A stretch of 7,047 bases of DNA, taken from the NCBI GenBank assembly GCA_002450255.1, contig DJYW01000149.1:743-7789 (forward strand). Direction: 5' to 3'. The notes below the pieces were generated by a model. That model made no database searches. It was not told where the DNA came from and was given only the letters and a program-made list of their open reading frames with translations. Source of the DNA: Gammaproteobacteria bacterium UBA6968. GTDB lineage: Bacteria; Pseudomonadota; Gammaproteobacteria; Pseudomonadales; Azotimanducaceae. Positions within the stretch are counted from its first letter, which is position 1, and every line of letters starts with the position of its first letter. The translations under genes and the position numbers were made by a program. Shown piece after piece: positions 1 to 6,242 of the stretch.

Positions 1-258
1 TCTTATTGGCACGTTTTCATCTGCGTATCTGATTCGGGCATTGCTTATTTCCAATGCACCAGACGCTGTCCAAATATTAGCGATAAACCGCAAGGATAAA
101 CACGCGCGATCGATCTACGGCTCCTGTTGGTAGCGCCCACAGCCGAAGCGCGGCGATCTGCACTCGCTCGAAAATCTGTGAGTGACGTAAGCTATGCGCT
201 CGGGCATTATTTTGGTCTTCATGCCAGCGGGCAGCTCACTTTTTAGGCAACCGTTTTT
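1..258. other. Left-edge region without a confident gene; possible 3' end of a CDS
   Basis: No complete gene is visible. On the plus strand, the frame starting at base 2 stays open from the window edge to a TAG at 131-133 (43 codons). Its first residues read LIGTFSSAYLIRALLIS. The IGTxSSxY pattern loosely recalls the start of the last membrane helix of SecF, but the resemblance is limited to a few residues and an open frame of this length occurs often by chance. If real, it would be the tail of a rightward gene upstream. No T-run terminator follows it. The rest should contain the promoter of the gene starting at 259, but I found no convincing -35/-10 pair. Confidence 0.25.
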
Positions 259-1317
259 ATGCTAAGTACCACGAAATATCTAATTGCATTGTTTTTTACT
301 ATGACTATGACTGCCCCGGCGGAAACGCTGACGAATCAAGCTATCAAAAACCCAATCGCTATCGTGATTCACGGTGGCGCGGGAACTATTCTGCGCGAAA
401 AAATGTCCGACGCAGTTGAAAGCCAGTATAGAAAAAAGTTGGCCGCGGCTTTGCAAGCAGGCCACAGGGTTTTAAGTGACGGTGGCAACAGCACCGACGC
501 GGTTATCGCGGCAGTGGAAATCATGGAGGATTCACCTTTGTTCAACGCTGGCCACGGCGCGGTGTTTACCCACGATGGCCATGTCGAGTTAGACGCCTCT
601 ATCATGCGCGGCCATGATTTAAACGCAGGCGCGGTAACCGGTATTCAGCGGATAAAAAATCCAATTCGCCTAGCCGCCGCGGTAATGGATCATTCACCTC
701 ATGTGATGTTAATGGGCGCTGGCGCGGAACAATTTGCCAAGGCCCAAAATTTCGAGTTCGTTGCCAACAGCTACTTCCATACCGACCGTCGACGCTCGCA
801 ATTAGACAAGCTGTTAGAGAAAAATGATCAGGTGACATCGCTATCAGAAGAAGTGGACGATCCGCTCAATACTGGCGGGTCGGATAGTCACGAAGGCCAA
901 AAATTCAGCACCGTCGGTGCCGTCGCACTGGACAGTGCAGGCAATATCGCTGCAGCCACATCCACTGGCGGCATGACCAACAAGCGTTTTGGACGCATCG
1001 GAGACAGTCCAATTATTGGCGCAGGCACTTACGCCGATAACGCCAGCTGCGGTATCTCTGCTACTGGCCATGGCGAGTACTTTATTCGTGCGGCAGTCGC
1101 GCATGACATCTGCGCTCGCAGCGCTTATCTTAATATCTCTTTACAAGACGCAGCCGACGCGGTGATTCAGGAAAAACTCGTCGCTATGCAGGCAGGGGGT
1201 GGCATTATTGGCTTGGATCCCAGCGGTAGCGTGGTGTATTCCTTTAATACAGCGGGGATGTATCGCGGTCACATAGATCGCGACGGCAATCAAGCAATTG
1301 CAATTTTTAAAGAATAG
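259..1317 (+). CDS. iaaA: Exported isoaspartyl peptidase / L-asparaginase (Ntn-hydrolase, plant-type)
   Basis: A 352-residue member of the family of E. coli IaaA (EcAIII), which cleaves isoaspartyl dipeptides and asparagine after splitting itself into two subunits. Visible landmarks are the N-terminal VIHGGAG strand (residues 36-42), the glycine loop NAGHGAVF (96-103), the predicted nucleophile Thr218 in STVGAVALD, TSTGGMTNK (234-242), GRIGDSP with Arg246 and Asp249 for substrate binding, and ATGHGE (268-273). Cleavage is expected between Ser217 and Thr218. The residue before the Thr is usually Gly in bacterial relatives and is Ser here. Residues 1-21 form a signal peptide (hydrophobic run, then APA before Glu22), so the enzyme is probably periplasmic, unlike E. 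coli IaaA. The ATG at 259 is chosen because it preserves the signal peptide; the ribosome site is weak (AGG at 245-247, 11 bases upstream). It converges with the S9 peptidase. Family assignment is secure; substrate preference is inferred. Confidence 0.95.
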   Translation: MLSTTKYLIALFFTMTMTAPAETLTNQAIKNPIAIVIHGGAGTILREKMSDAVESQYRKKLAAALQAGHRVLSDGGNSTDAVIAAVEIMEDSPLFNAGHGAVFTHDGHVELDASIMRGHDLNAGAVTGIQRIKNPIRLAAAVMDHSPHVMLMGAGAEQFAKAQNFEFVANSYFHTDRRRSQLDKLLEKNDQVTSLSEEVDDPLNTGGSDSHEGQKFSTVGAVALDSAGNIAAATSTGGMTNKRFGRIGDSPIIGAGTYADNASCGISATGHGEYFIRAAVAHDICARSAYLNISLQDAADAVIQEKLVAMQAGGGIIGLDPSGSVVYSFNTAGMYRGHIDRDGNQAIAIFKE

Positions 1318-1386
1318 TTAGCGCTAAACCGCTGTCGCTCGCTGAAGCGAAAACGACCCAATGGCCAGGTGGACTGTTTTGATATT

Positions 1387-1427
1387 AAGCCGCGTAACGA
1401 GAGTCCAGGCTTGGTTAAGCGCGGCTT
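1387..1427. repeat. Strong imperfect hairpin in the convergent intergenic region
   Basis: Arms AAGCCGCG (1387-1394) and CGCGGCTT (1420-1427) are perfect complements. Inside them TAAC (1395-1398) pairs with GTTA (1414-1417), leaving a two-base bulge and a 15-base loop. Neither side is followed by a T-run, so it is not a textbook intrinsic terminator. Further inverted pairs surround it: TGGACT (1370-1375) with AGTCCA (1402-1407), and ATGGCCA (1361-1367) with TGGCCAT (1443-1449). Probable roles are a 3' RNA structure that protects messages, or help in terminating the two convergent genes. Confidence 0.6.
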
Positions 1428-1432
1428 GCATT

Positions 1433-1465
1433 AAACGCTGGCTGGCCATGCAGCCGGCGTTTATT
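1433..1465. terminator. Bidirectional rho-independent terminator between convergent genes
   Basis: A 12-bp stem (1433-1444 with 1451-1462, one G-T wobble) closes a six-base loop. The plus-strand side continues TTTATT and the minus-strand side ends in TTTAAT, so each direction has a short U-rich tail. It lies about 115 bp past the stop of the isoaspartyl peptidase gene and about 30 bp past the stop of the S9 peptidase gene, as expected for a shared terminator. The tails are short, so termination strength is uncertain. Confidence 0.7.
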
Positions 1466-1493
1466 CACAGGATTTGTTAGTCTTAATTGCGTT

Positions 1494-3626
1494 TTATCGA
1501 ATTGGTGGCGCTTTCTTATAGCGCTCAAACCAGGCCAAAATATAGTCCACCTTAGCTACAAGACGCGACGGCCGCCCAGCTATGTTGTGCGACGCGCCTG
1601 GGATTCGCACCATGGCCGAATCAACCCCCTTGAGTCGCAGCGCCTGATACAGCTGCTCTGTTTCAGATATCGGCGTGCGCCGGTCATGCTCGCCGGTAAT
1701 CAGTAGCGTTGGGGTAGTCATGTTCCCTACCAGAGACAATGGCGAGCGCTGCCAATAGTGCTCAAACGCTTCCCAAGGCGGTGCTGGAAATTGACGATGG
1801 ATCTGCCCAACCGAAGAATCCGCCGTTAACGTTTTAGAAATCCAATTAACCACTGGCTTAGCCGCAACCGCCGCGTTAAAGCGATCGGTCAAACCGATTG
1901 CATAAGCGGTACCAATACCACCTGCCGATCCACCGGCAATGAACTGATTAGCAGGATCGACAAATCCCTTTGCTATTAGGGCATCCAAACCACTTACATG
2001 ATCGGCAAAATCATCTGGGCTTGAGTATTTGTATTGCAACAACAACGCGAAATCAGTGCCATAAGACGTGCTGCCTCGATAGTTGTCGTAAAACACGACA
2101 TATCCTGCTGCAGCCAACAACTGCAACTCAGCGCTAAAAAAAGGCCCATATGCCAAGTGCGGCCCGCCATGGATCTCAACCACCACGGGATACTGCTTAC
2201 TCGCGTCAAACTGCGGCGGCTTGATGTACCAGCCTTGTATCTCCTGCCCGTCGTGACTGGATGGATAACGAATTTCGGTGACCGTACCGAGCGTCTTTTG
2301 CGCCAGTATGTCTTCGTTTAGCTTCGTCAGCTGGCGCGGTTTCTGAGCGCGGGGCGCGAACACGCCCAGTTCAGCCGGTCGATCCGGACTGCCCTGTTGA
2401 AATGCAATGGTGCCGTTCGCCACATGGTAGCTGCCGCTCAAATAGGGACGACCCAGCGAAGCGCTGCCTAACGTGCCGACTTTTTCCTGGAACTTACCGC
2501 GCACACTAATCTTGGCGACCTTTCGCTTTCCCCGCTCGTCGTACTGTGCGTAGAGGCCGCTGCGATCCCAAAGCAAATTGCTAAACGATAAATCGCGGTC
2601 TGGCAGCAGTGCTTTGGTTTGACCGCTTTGACGGTCCAGCAATTGAAGGCTGTAGGGCGCGTAAGCCTTGCGATTATCCGGCGCAGCCAAATATGCTAAA
2701 TATCGACCGTCCGGCGACAGCCGTGGATTGCGTTCAACTCCAGACGCGCTAGTTAGCTGTGTTATTTCGCCTGTAGCGAGCTGCACTGAGTAGAGATCTC
2801 GCTGCATCGTACGACGCTCCCATTCGGGATGCCGATCCGCAGAAAATAAAATGCTTTGGTTTTTTGCATCCCATTGCAACGGGCCAAAGTGATTAAAGTC
2901 GTCGTTAGATAATCGACGCGCTGTACCGCCGATGCTGGGCACAACAAAAATGTGGCGGTTGGCTGCGGCAACGATACCGCTACCATCAACTTGATAACGC
3001 AGCGAAGTCACTTCCTTCGCTGATTTTGCCCAGCGCGCTCCTTGCGGCGCTTTGCGAGGCTTAACGATGGGTTTGACCTCTCGCGGGGTCGCCATTGTAA
3101 AAGCCAGTAACGTGCCATCTGGCGACCAGGCTAGATCGCCGGGGCGTTCCGCTACCTCTGTTACGCGCAGCGTCTTACCGCTCGCGACGTTAAGAACAAA
3201 TATCTGCCTACGCTGCAAGCCACGGATTTGAGTCCGTGCGATGTAGGCGATGCGATCGCCCGACGGCGACCACAACGGCGATCTCGCTTCTAGCTCCGCG
3301 TCTGCCAGCAGCGGTTCATGGTTAGCGCCATCAGCTCCAATGCGCCAGAGAATACGGCGCGAGCAATCACAGTGCAGACCATTCGAGACGCGCTCATAGA
3401 CGATGGTTTTGCCATCCGGGCTGACCGCCATCGCGCCGACATATTCCAATTGAAAGACGTCCATCGGATCGAAAAGTTCTGCCCTGGCCTTGGTCTCCGC
3501 TTGAACTACGCCAGAGCTTGGGAGCAGGCTTAAGAATAGTCCCAGACAACTGAAAATCATTACACTCAAGCGGCGTAGCACGAGACGGCTACGGTGGGAG
3601 TTTACGAAAGGGGATCCGAATTGCAT
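1494..3626 (-). CDS. Exported S9-family serine peptidase (prolyl oligopeptidase / acylaminoacyl-peptidase type)
   Basis: A 710-residue two-domain peptidase. An N-terminal beta-propeller is marked by repeated PD40/WD40-like units (AVSPDGKTIVY, WSPSGDRIAY, WSPDGTLLAF, LSPDGRYLAY). A C-terminal alpha/beta-hydrolase domain carries the catalytic triad: Ser567 in GGSAGG, Asp648 in GEHDRRTP and His680 in GASHN. The oxyanion region VEIHGGPH and the ending KVDYILAWFERY are typical of the S9C-like branch. These enzymes release dipeptides or acylated residues from short peptides. Residues 1 to about 44 form a long signal peptide with a basic stretch, a hydrophobic core and VQA before Glu, so the protein should be periplasmic. 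A GTG six codons upstream (3642-3644) also opens the frame, but the ATG at 3626 has the Shine-Dalgarno AAGGA five bases before it and is preferred. Exact substrate specificity cannot be read from the sequence. Confidence 0.95.
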   Translation of the reverse strand: MQFGSPFVNSHRSRLVLRRLSVMIFSCLGLFLSLLPSSGVVQAETKARAELFDPMDVFQLEYVGAMAVSPDGKTIVYERVSNGLHCDCSRRILWRIGADGANHEPLLADAELEARSPLWSPSGDRIAYIARTQIRGLQRRQIFVLNVASGKTLRVTEVAERPGDLAWSPDGTLLAFTMATPREVKPIVKPRKAPQGARWAKSAKEVTSLRYQVDGSGIVAAANRHIFVVPSIGGTARRLSNDDFNHFGPLQWDAKNQSILFSADRHPEWERRTMQRDLYSVQLATGEITQLTSASGVERNPRLSPDGRYLAYLAAPDNRKAYAPYSLQLLDRQSGQTKALLPDRDLSFSNLLWDRSGLYAQYDERGKRKVAKISVRGKFQEKVGTLGSASLGRPYLSGSYHVANGTIAFQQGSPDRPAELGVFAPRAQKPRQLTKLNEDILAQKTLGTVTEIRYPSSHDGQEIQGWYIKPPQFDASKQYPVVVEIHGGPHLAYGPFFSAELQLLAAAGYVVFYDNYRGSTSYGTDFALLLQYKYSSPDDFADHVSGLDALIAKGFVDPANQFIAGGSAGGIGTAYAIGLTDRFNAAVAAKPVVNWISKTLTADSSVGQIHRQFPAPPWEAFEHYWQRSPLSLVGNMTTPTLLITGEHDRRTPISETEQLYQALRLKGVDSAMVRIPGASHNIAGRPSRLVAKVDYILAWFERYKKAPPIR

Positions 3627-3631
3627 GTAAA

Positions 3632-3636
3632 TCCTT
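3632..3636 (-). promoter_or_regulatory. Ribosome binding site deciding the S9 peptidase start
   Basis: AAGGA on the minus strand lies five bases before the ATG at 3624-3626. It falls inside the longer frame that would begin at the GTG at 3642-3644, so it argues for the ATG as the true start. Confidence 0.75.
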
Positions 3637-3742
3637 ATGAGCACGTGGCGTGGCTCGGCCTAATTTATCGATAGTTCTGTTTCGGTTAGCAGATGATTTA
3701 GATTAGAGGATAACTGGTCTGGCGCCACCCAGGGTGCACGAG

Positions 3743-3770
3743 ATTACGATTTCTAGATCGAGGCGTGCAA
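3743..3770 (-). promoter_or_regulatory. Possible promoter for the S9 peptidase gene
   Basis: On the minus strand TTGCAC (3765-3770) and CGTAAT (3743-3748) are separated by 16 bp. Both are imperfect matches to the sigma-70 boxes, and the leader to the ATG at 3626 would be about 110 bases. It is the best pair I found in the 194 bp between the csoR-like stop and this gene, but weak. No clear terminator for the csoR-like gene is visible here. Confidence 0.25.
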
Positions 3771-3820
3771 TGCCAAAATGCGGCGCTACCGTGCGCGTCG
3801 AGCGCAACTACAGCAATCAA

Positions 3821-4084
3821 TTACGAACGTTGCAGAGCCTTCATCAGCTCATCAATTTTAGTGTCTATGTTGCGTTCATCGATCAAAGCCTCACGGATAC
3901 ACTCGCGGATGTGGGTGCCCATAATTTGGTTTTCGACCGCGGTCAGGGCAGATCGCGCGGCTTTGACTTGATTGAGGATATCAATGCAGTACTTGCCCTC
4001 CTCAACCATTGTGATGACGCCGTTGATTTGGCCCGCTGCGCGCTTTAAACGGGGTATTTGGCTGTTGTGACAGGGATGGCTCAT
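3821..4084 (-). CDS. csoR: CsoR-type copper-sensing transcriptional repressor (CsoR/RcnR/FrmR family)
   Basis: An 87-residue all-helical DNA-binding protein of the metal-sensitive repressor family (formerly DUF156), with the characteristic start of helix 1, RLKRAAGQINGVITMVEEG (residues 12-30), and a full-length fold. The metal ligands are Cys33 (YCIDIL), His58 (GTHIRE) and Cys62. Their spacing (C, 25 apart, H, 4 apart, C) is that of Mycobacterium tuberculosis CsoR C36-H61-C65, which binds Cu(I) and then releases DNA. RcnR has a different ligand set with an N-terminal His, and FrmR lacks the second Cys at this point. An extra His3, Cys5 and His6 sit at the N terminus and may add ligands. The ATG has only a weak ribosome site. 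The gene lies downstream of the DUF4396 gene, and a matching operator lies at 6226-6242. Copper sensing is inferred from the residues; the family is certain. Confidence 0.92.
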   Translation of the reverse strand: MSHPCHNSQIPRLKRAAGQINGVITMVEEGKYCIDILNQVKAARSALTAVENQIMGTHIRECIREALIDERNIDTKIDELMKALQRS

Positions 4085-4099
4085 TGCAAATTAATCCAT

Positions 4100-4160
4100 C
4101 TAACGATTACTGTTCATTAACTCGCCTGCTGAATCTGTTTGCAAGACCTTCTTACAAACA
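4100..4160 (-). promoter_or_regulatory. Dyad and possible promoter upstream of the csoR-like gene
   Basis: An 11-bp inverted repeat with a three-base centre (arms 4136-4146 and 4150-4160; plus-strand arms TGTTTGCAAGA and TCTTACAAACA, one mismatch) lies just after the DUF4396 stop and about 50 bp before the csoR-like ATG. On the minus strand its distal arm contains TTGCAA, a possible -35 box, followed 16 bp later by GTTAAT, a weak -10. No T-run follows, so it is not a standard terminator. It does not resemble the GC-rich CsoR operator. It could be an operator for another regulator or an RNA hairpin. Confidence 0.4.
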
Positions 4161-4166
4161 CAGGCC

Positions 4167-4613
4167 TTAGTGACAAGCCTTGCCATATTTTTTCAGGCGA
4201 TAGTAATTGTAGGGCAGTGGTACCACGAAACCCGCGCCGAGCATGATAGGAATCACCCACCAAACCAGCACCCCACCCGCAAGCCAATAATCGGTTAAAT
4301 TCATAGCCAATTCCATAGCCAGCATAGACGCAAAACTCATACGAAAGGCCATTTGTAGACCCTCAACAAAGGCATACCCTTGTCGCCTAAGCATATAGGT
4401 TTCCAGCAACACGCTAGTCGCAAGTCCGTTGAACATGGCCAGGGCCATGATCGTGAGCATGGGTAACGGGATGCCGCTGAGTTGGAAGAACAGGATGGTG
4501 CCCAGATCGCCTATACTGCAGCCGAGTAAACACCAGCCGGTATTAATCGAGGTCTGTCGCCACGTCGCTCGGCAGCGCCAGTTGAGGGTAGAGTTGTCAG
4601 TTGTCGTAGTCAT
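4167..4613 (-). CDS. DUF4396-family integral membrane protein
   Basis: A 148-residue membrane protein recognised as DUF4396 from WRATW-like and CLLGCSIGDLGT motifs near the N terminus (here W12 to T39), the central LLETYMLRR, and the ending PLPYNYYRLKKYGKACH. Function of the family is not established. About four hydrophobic segments are visible (roughly residues 27-45, 50-72, 84-105, 112-132). Possible soft-metal ligands are Cys14, Cys28, Cys32 and the terminal Cys147-His148. A helix has regularly spaced methionines at 92, 97, 100 and 104. Placement between a MerT-like gene and a Cu(I)-type repressor gene suggests a role in metal handling, but this is inference. It is 155 bp from the upstream gene, so it may have its own promoter, and 82 bp from the csoR-like gene. 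The ATG at 4613 has a poor ribosome site. Confidence 0.88.
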   Translation of the reverse strand: MTTTTDNSTLNWRCRATWRQTSINTGWCLLGCSIGDLGTILFFQLSGIPLPMLTIMALAMFNGLATSVLLETYMLRRQGYAFVEGLQMAFRMSFASMLAMELAMNLTDYWLAGGVLVWWVIPIMLGAGFVVPLPYNYYRLKKYGKACH

Positions 4614-4640
4614 AAGCGACCCATCGCCAGTGCGAAATAG

Positions 4641-4685
4641 TTATCGTAGCGAGCGCGCATTTTCGCGCAACAGCACCGTTTGCGC
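4641..4685 (-). promoter_or_regulatory. Possible promoter region for DUF4396-csoR
   Basis: In the 155-bp gap before the DUF4396 gene the minus strand has TTGCGC, then 16 bp, then TACGAT, a modest sigma-70-like pair. The same bases form overlapping inverted repeats (GCGCAA at 4665-4670 with TTGCGC at 4680-4685; ACAGC with GCTGT around 4670-4688). No CsoR-like ATACCC/GGGTAT palindrome is present here. Confidence 0.25.
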
Positions 4686-4768
4686 TGTCGGCAAAGACGC
4701 ACGTCTCGCGAATCGGCCGGCTGCTCCCGCGCTCTCAGTGTTAAGCGTTCGTATCACTTTAGATTTGT

Positions 4769-5134
4769 TCACATCCAGAGCGGTACAAGATAAGTAAATA
4801 ACGATGCCCCGGAAAAAATCGCCACCGAAAACCACCAGGTTACCGCAGACCGACGCCGCGTTTGCATGCATGCCTTAGCTGCGCCAGGTTCTATAGGACA
4901 AGGCAGGCGTGCTGTGCGACGGTTGATTAAACCGGATGCAATCAGCATAACCAAAGCGGCAACGGTAATCTCGATCTTGTAAGTCGACAGCACCGGAAGC
5001 ATAGGAAAAAAACCGATGAGGCTGGCGAACGAGGCGCCCGCCCCTAACGAGACAAATACGGCAGGCAGCGCACAGCAAATTAGCGTCGAGGTCGACGTGA
5101 ATAAAGATAAAAAGCTTGCGGCCCCCTCACGCAT
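4769..5134 (-). CDS. MerT-like inner-membrane metal transport protein
   Basis: A 121-residue protein with three hydrophobic segments (about residues 14-48, 54-71 and 98-118). The first contains a vicinal Cys20-Cys21 followed by ALPAVFVSLGAG, and the loop before the last helix holds Cys79 and Cys89. This is the plan of MerT: a CC pair in helix 1 and two cysteines in the loop between helices 2 and 3. In MerT these take Hg(II) from the periplasmic protein MerP and pass it inward. Here the preceding gene encodes a MerP-like HMA protein, which strengthens the assignment, but the regulator is CsoR-type rather than MerR, so copper is the likelier metal. The frame can be opened from a GTG at 5158, overlapping the upstream gene by 23 bp. 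The ATG at 5134, one base after the upstream stop and with GGAG seven bases before it, is a much better start. Transport direction is unknown. Confidence 0.78.
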   Translation of the reverse strand: MREGAASFLSLFTSTSTLICCALPAVFVSLGAGASFASLIGFFPMLPVLSTYKIEITVAALVMLIASGLINRRTARLPCPIEPGAAKACMQTRRRSAVTWWFSVAIFSGASLFTYLVPLWM

Positions 5135-5145
5135 CCTAGAACTCC
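5132..5145 (-). promoter_or_regulatory. Coupled stop-start junction and ribosome site of the MerT-like gene
   Basis: The minus strand reads GGAG, seven bases, then ATG. The TAG stop of the HMA gene (5136-5138) lies within those seven bases and one base before the ATG. This arrangement favours the ATG at 5132-5134 over the GTG at 5156-5158 and suggests translational coupling. Confidence 0.75.
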
Positions 5146-5606
5146 AGCACTTCAACACCGACCAGGTTCAAGCCATTGTCGAGCACGCCTCGCGCAACAG
5201 CTTGCTTGTCGATCGTATAACCTGAGTCGTACGCCAACAAAATCACGCCCTTGGCCAGATCAACCTGAATATCCCGTACCGCCACCTGCTTTTGAAAGGT
5301 CTTTTCTACGCCGCGTGCGCAAAAATCGCAGACCATGCCTTCAACATTGGCAACCAACACCTGCTTGCCTTCAGCCTGCCCTGCAAACTTTGCAACGTAG
5401 TCGCTTGCGATGGCACCCTGACCTGTCGGCTGCATAGCTTGGTGCTGGGCATCTTCACCATGCATGGCATGTTCTTGATGCATTTGATCCGTTTGTTTAT
5501 GAGCAGCATGGCCACCCTGATGATCAGTCTTCTGATCGGCGTGAACCTGCCCTAACACTGTCAAAGCCATCGCTGATATTAGCGCTATGAAATCACTTCT
5601 CTTCAT
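5136..5606 (-). CDS. Periplasmic His/Met-rich protein with heavy-metal-associated (HMA) domain, MerP-like
   Basis: A 156-residue exported protein. Residues 1-23 are a signal peptide (MKRSDF start, hydrophobic core, VHA before Asp24). Residues 24 to about 60 are a low-complexity segment holding seven His and three Met, typical of periplasmic copper-binding tails. Residues 82-156 form an HMA fold with the metal-binding loop GMVCDFC (90-96; Cys93 and Cys96), as in MerP, CopZ and ATPase amino-terminal domains. The likely job is to capture a soft metal in the periplasm and pass it to the MerT-like protein encoded next. The start is firm: AGGAG lies six bases before the ATG, and this site overlaps the stop codon of the preceding gene (TAG at 5616-5618), implying coupled translation. 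Copper is inferred from the repressor; Ag, Hg or Zn are not excluded. Confidence 0.9.
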   Translation of the reverse strand: MKRSDFIALISAMALTVLGQVHADQKTDHQGGHAAHKQTDQMHQEHAMHGEDAQHQAMQPTGQGAIASDYVAKFAGQAEGKQVLVANVEGMVCDFCARGVEKTFQKQVAVRDIQVDLAKGVILLAYDSGYTIDKQAVARGVLDNGLNLVGVEVLEF

Positions 5607-5615
5607 TGTCTGCTC

Positions 5616-6233
5616 CTAAAATCGATACATGAGATGAATATCTAACCGGGCATCTTGGTGATAGCCCACTTCTACAAACGCACTGTTTTTAAACAGCCGA
5701 ACCACCGGGTATGTCACGCGTCGGTCAAGCCGATAATCGCGCTTACTTTTCAGCATGAGCCAAGTATGCAGGTCGCCGTACTCACCGAGATACGGCGCCA
5801 CACCAAGTTGCACGCTCAAATCGTTGTAGCGAGCATGTCCGTCGCTGACGCGAGTCCAGGCCGCGCTACCAAACAACCGCCGACTTTCCCAATCGCCAGC
5901 GATGCTAATGAAATGATTGTCGGAATTATCCAGCGCTACGCCGCTTTTCAAATAAAGGTTGCGCTGGGTATTGCGGGTATTACGACGATTCACGAGATAG
6001 GCGACGCGAGCCATCGCATCTGTCTCATCGTGCATTCTGTTATGCCGCATCGAGAAACCCAGCGAATAGCGTCGCCCAGGCGTGTAATGCCAATACATCC
6101 GTTGAAACATGGCGCCCGACTCGGCCATCAGGGTGTGCCCACCTACATACGAGATCGGCCGAGGCACTGCTAACGTGGGCAATCCTAAAAGAAGCAAAGT
6201 CCACCATATAACTGCGTGCTGCTTTATACCCAT
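5616..6233 (-). CDS. Small outer-membrane-like (beta-barrel) protein of unnamed family, linked to metal genes
   Basis: About 205 residues. A signal peptide (MGIKQH, then hydrophobic WWTLLLLGLP, cleavage near TLA at 20-22) is followed by a chain of short alternating, aromatic-rich strands with charged turns. The last residues IHLMYRF end in Phe, the usual outer-membrane barrel signature. Length suits a barrel of about eight strands. A conspicuous stretch is GVAPYLGEYGDLHTWLML. I cannot name the family; similar small proteins next to metal-binding genes in marine gammaproteobacteria come to mind, but I cannot verify this. It is not CopB by visible motifs. The frame extends up to a GTG at 6299 and an ATG at 6288-6290, but those starts put about 20 residues ahead of the signal peptide and lie upstream of the predicted promoter boxes. 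The ATG at 6231-6233 fits the signal peptide and falls at the predicted transcription start. It is first in a tightly spaced operon with the HMA and MerT-like genes. Confidence 0.72.
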   Translation of the reverse strand: MGIKQHAVIWWTLLLLGLPTLAVPRPISYVGGHTLMAESGAMFQRMYWHYTPGRRYSLGFSMRHNRMHDETDAMARVAYLVNRRNTRNTQRNLYLKSGVALDNSDNHFISIAGDWESRRLFGSAAWTRVSDGHARYNDLSVQLGVAPYLGEYGDLHTWLMLKSKRDYRLDRRVTYPVVRLFKNSAFVEVGYHQDARLDIHLMYRF

Positions 6234-6242
6234 GGGGGGTAT
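6226..6242. promoter_or_regulatory. Putative CsoR operator (ATACCC-N5-GGGTAT)
   Basis: A perfect 6-bp inverted repeat around five bases: ATACCCATGGGGGGTAT on the plus strand. CsoR proteins bind GC-tract palindromes of the TACCC...GGGTA kind; from memory the B. subtilis copZA operator has the same half-sites and spacing. It begins inside the -10 box at 6241-6246 and covers the predicted start of transcription, so a bound repressor would block the promoter. The window encodes a CsoR-type protein at 3821-4084. I saw no second full copy in the window, only isolated half-sites. Confidence 0.72.

Noticed and set aside
2..133. Tail of SecF from the IGTFSSAY pattern in an open frame at the left edge.
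   Set aside because: Similarity covers only a few residues, a charged Arg falls in the supposed helix, and the open stretch is short enough to be chance. Kept only as a remark on the left-edge region.
1387..1427. Integron attC-like recombination site, because GTTAAGC fits the GTTRRRY core and the region is palindromic.
   Set aside because: The opposite core (GCGTAAC) does not fit RYYYAAC, only 15 bases lie between the cores, and the flanking genes are convergent ordinary genes rather than cassettes.
3765..4048. Plus-strand frames of 68 and 104 codons across the csoR-like gene.
   Set aside because: They are antisense to a clear family member and show no family features of their own.
4045..4060. 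Second CsoR operator from GGGGTAT within the csoR-like gene.
   Set aside because: Only one half-site is present with no ATACCC partner at the right spacing; other isolated half-sites near 4373 and 5705 fail for the same reason.
5135..5158. Longer MerT-like protein starting at the GTG at 5158 and overlapping the HMA gene.
   Set aside because: The ATG at 5134 has a better start codon, a well-spaced GGAG and sits directly after the upstream stop.
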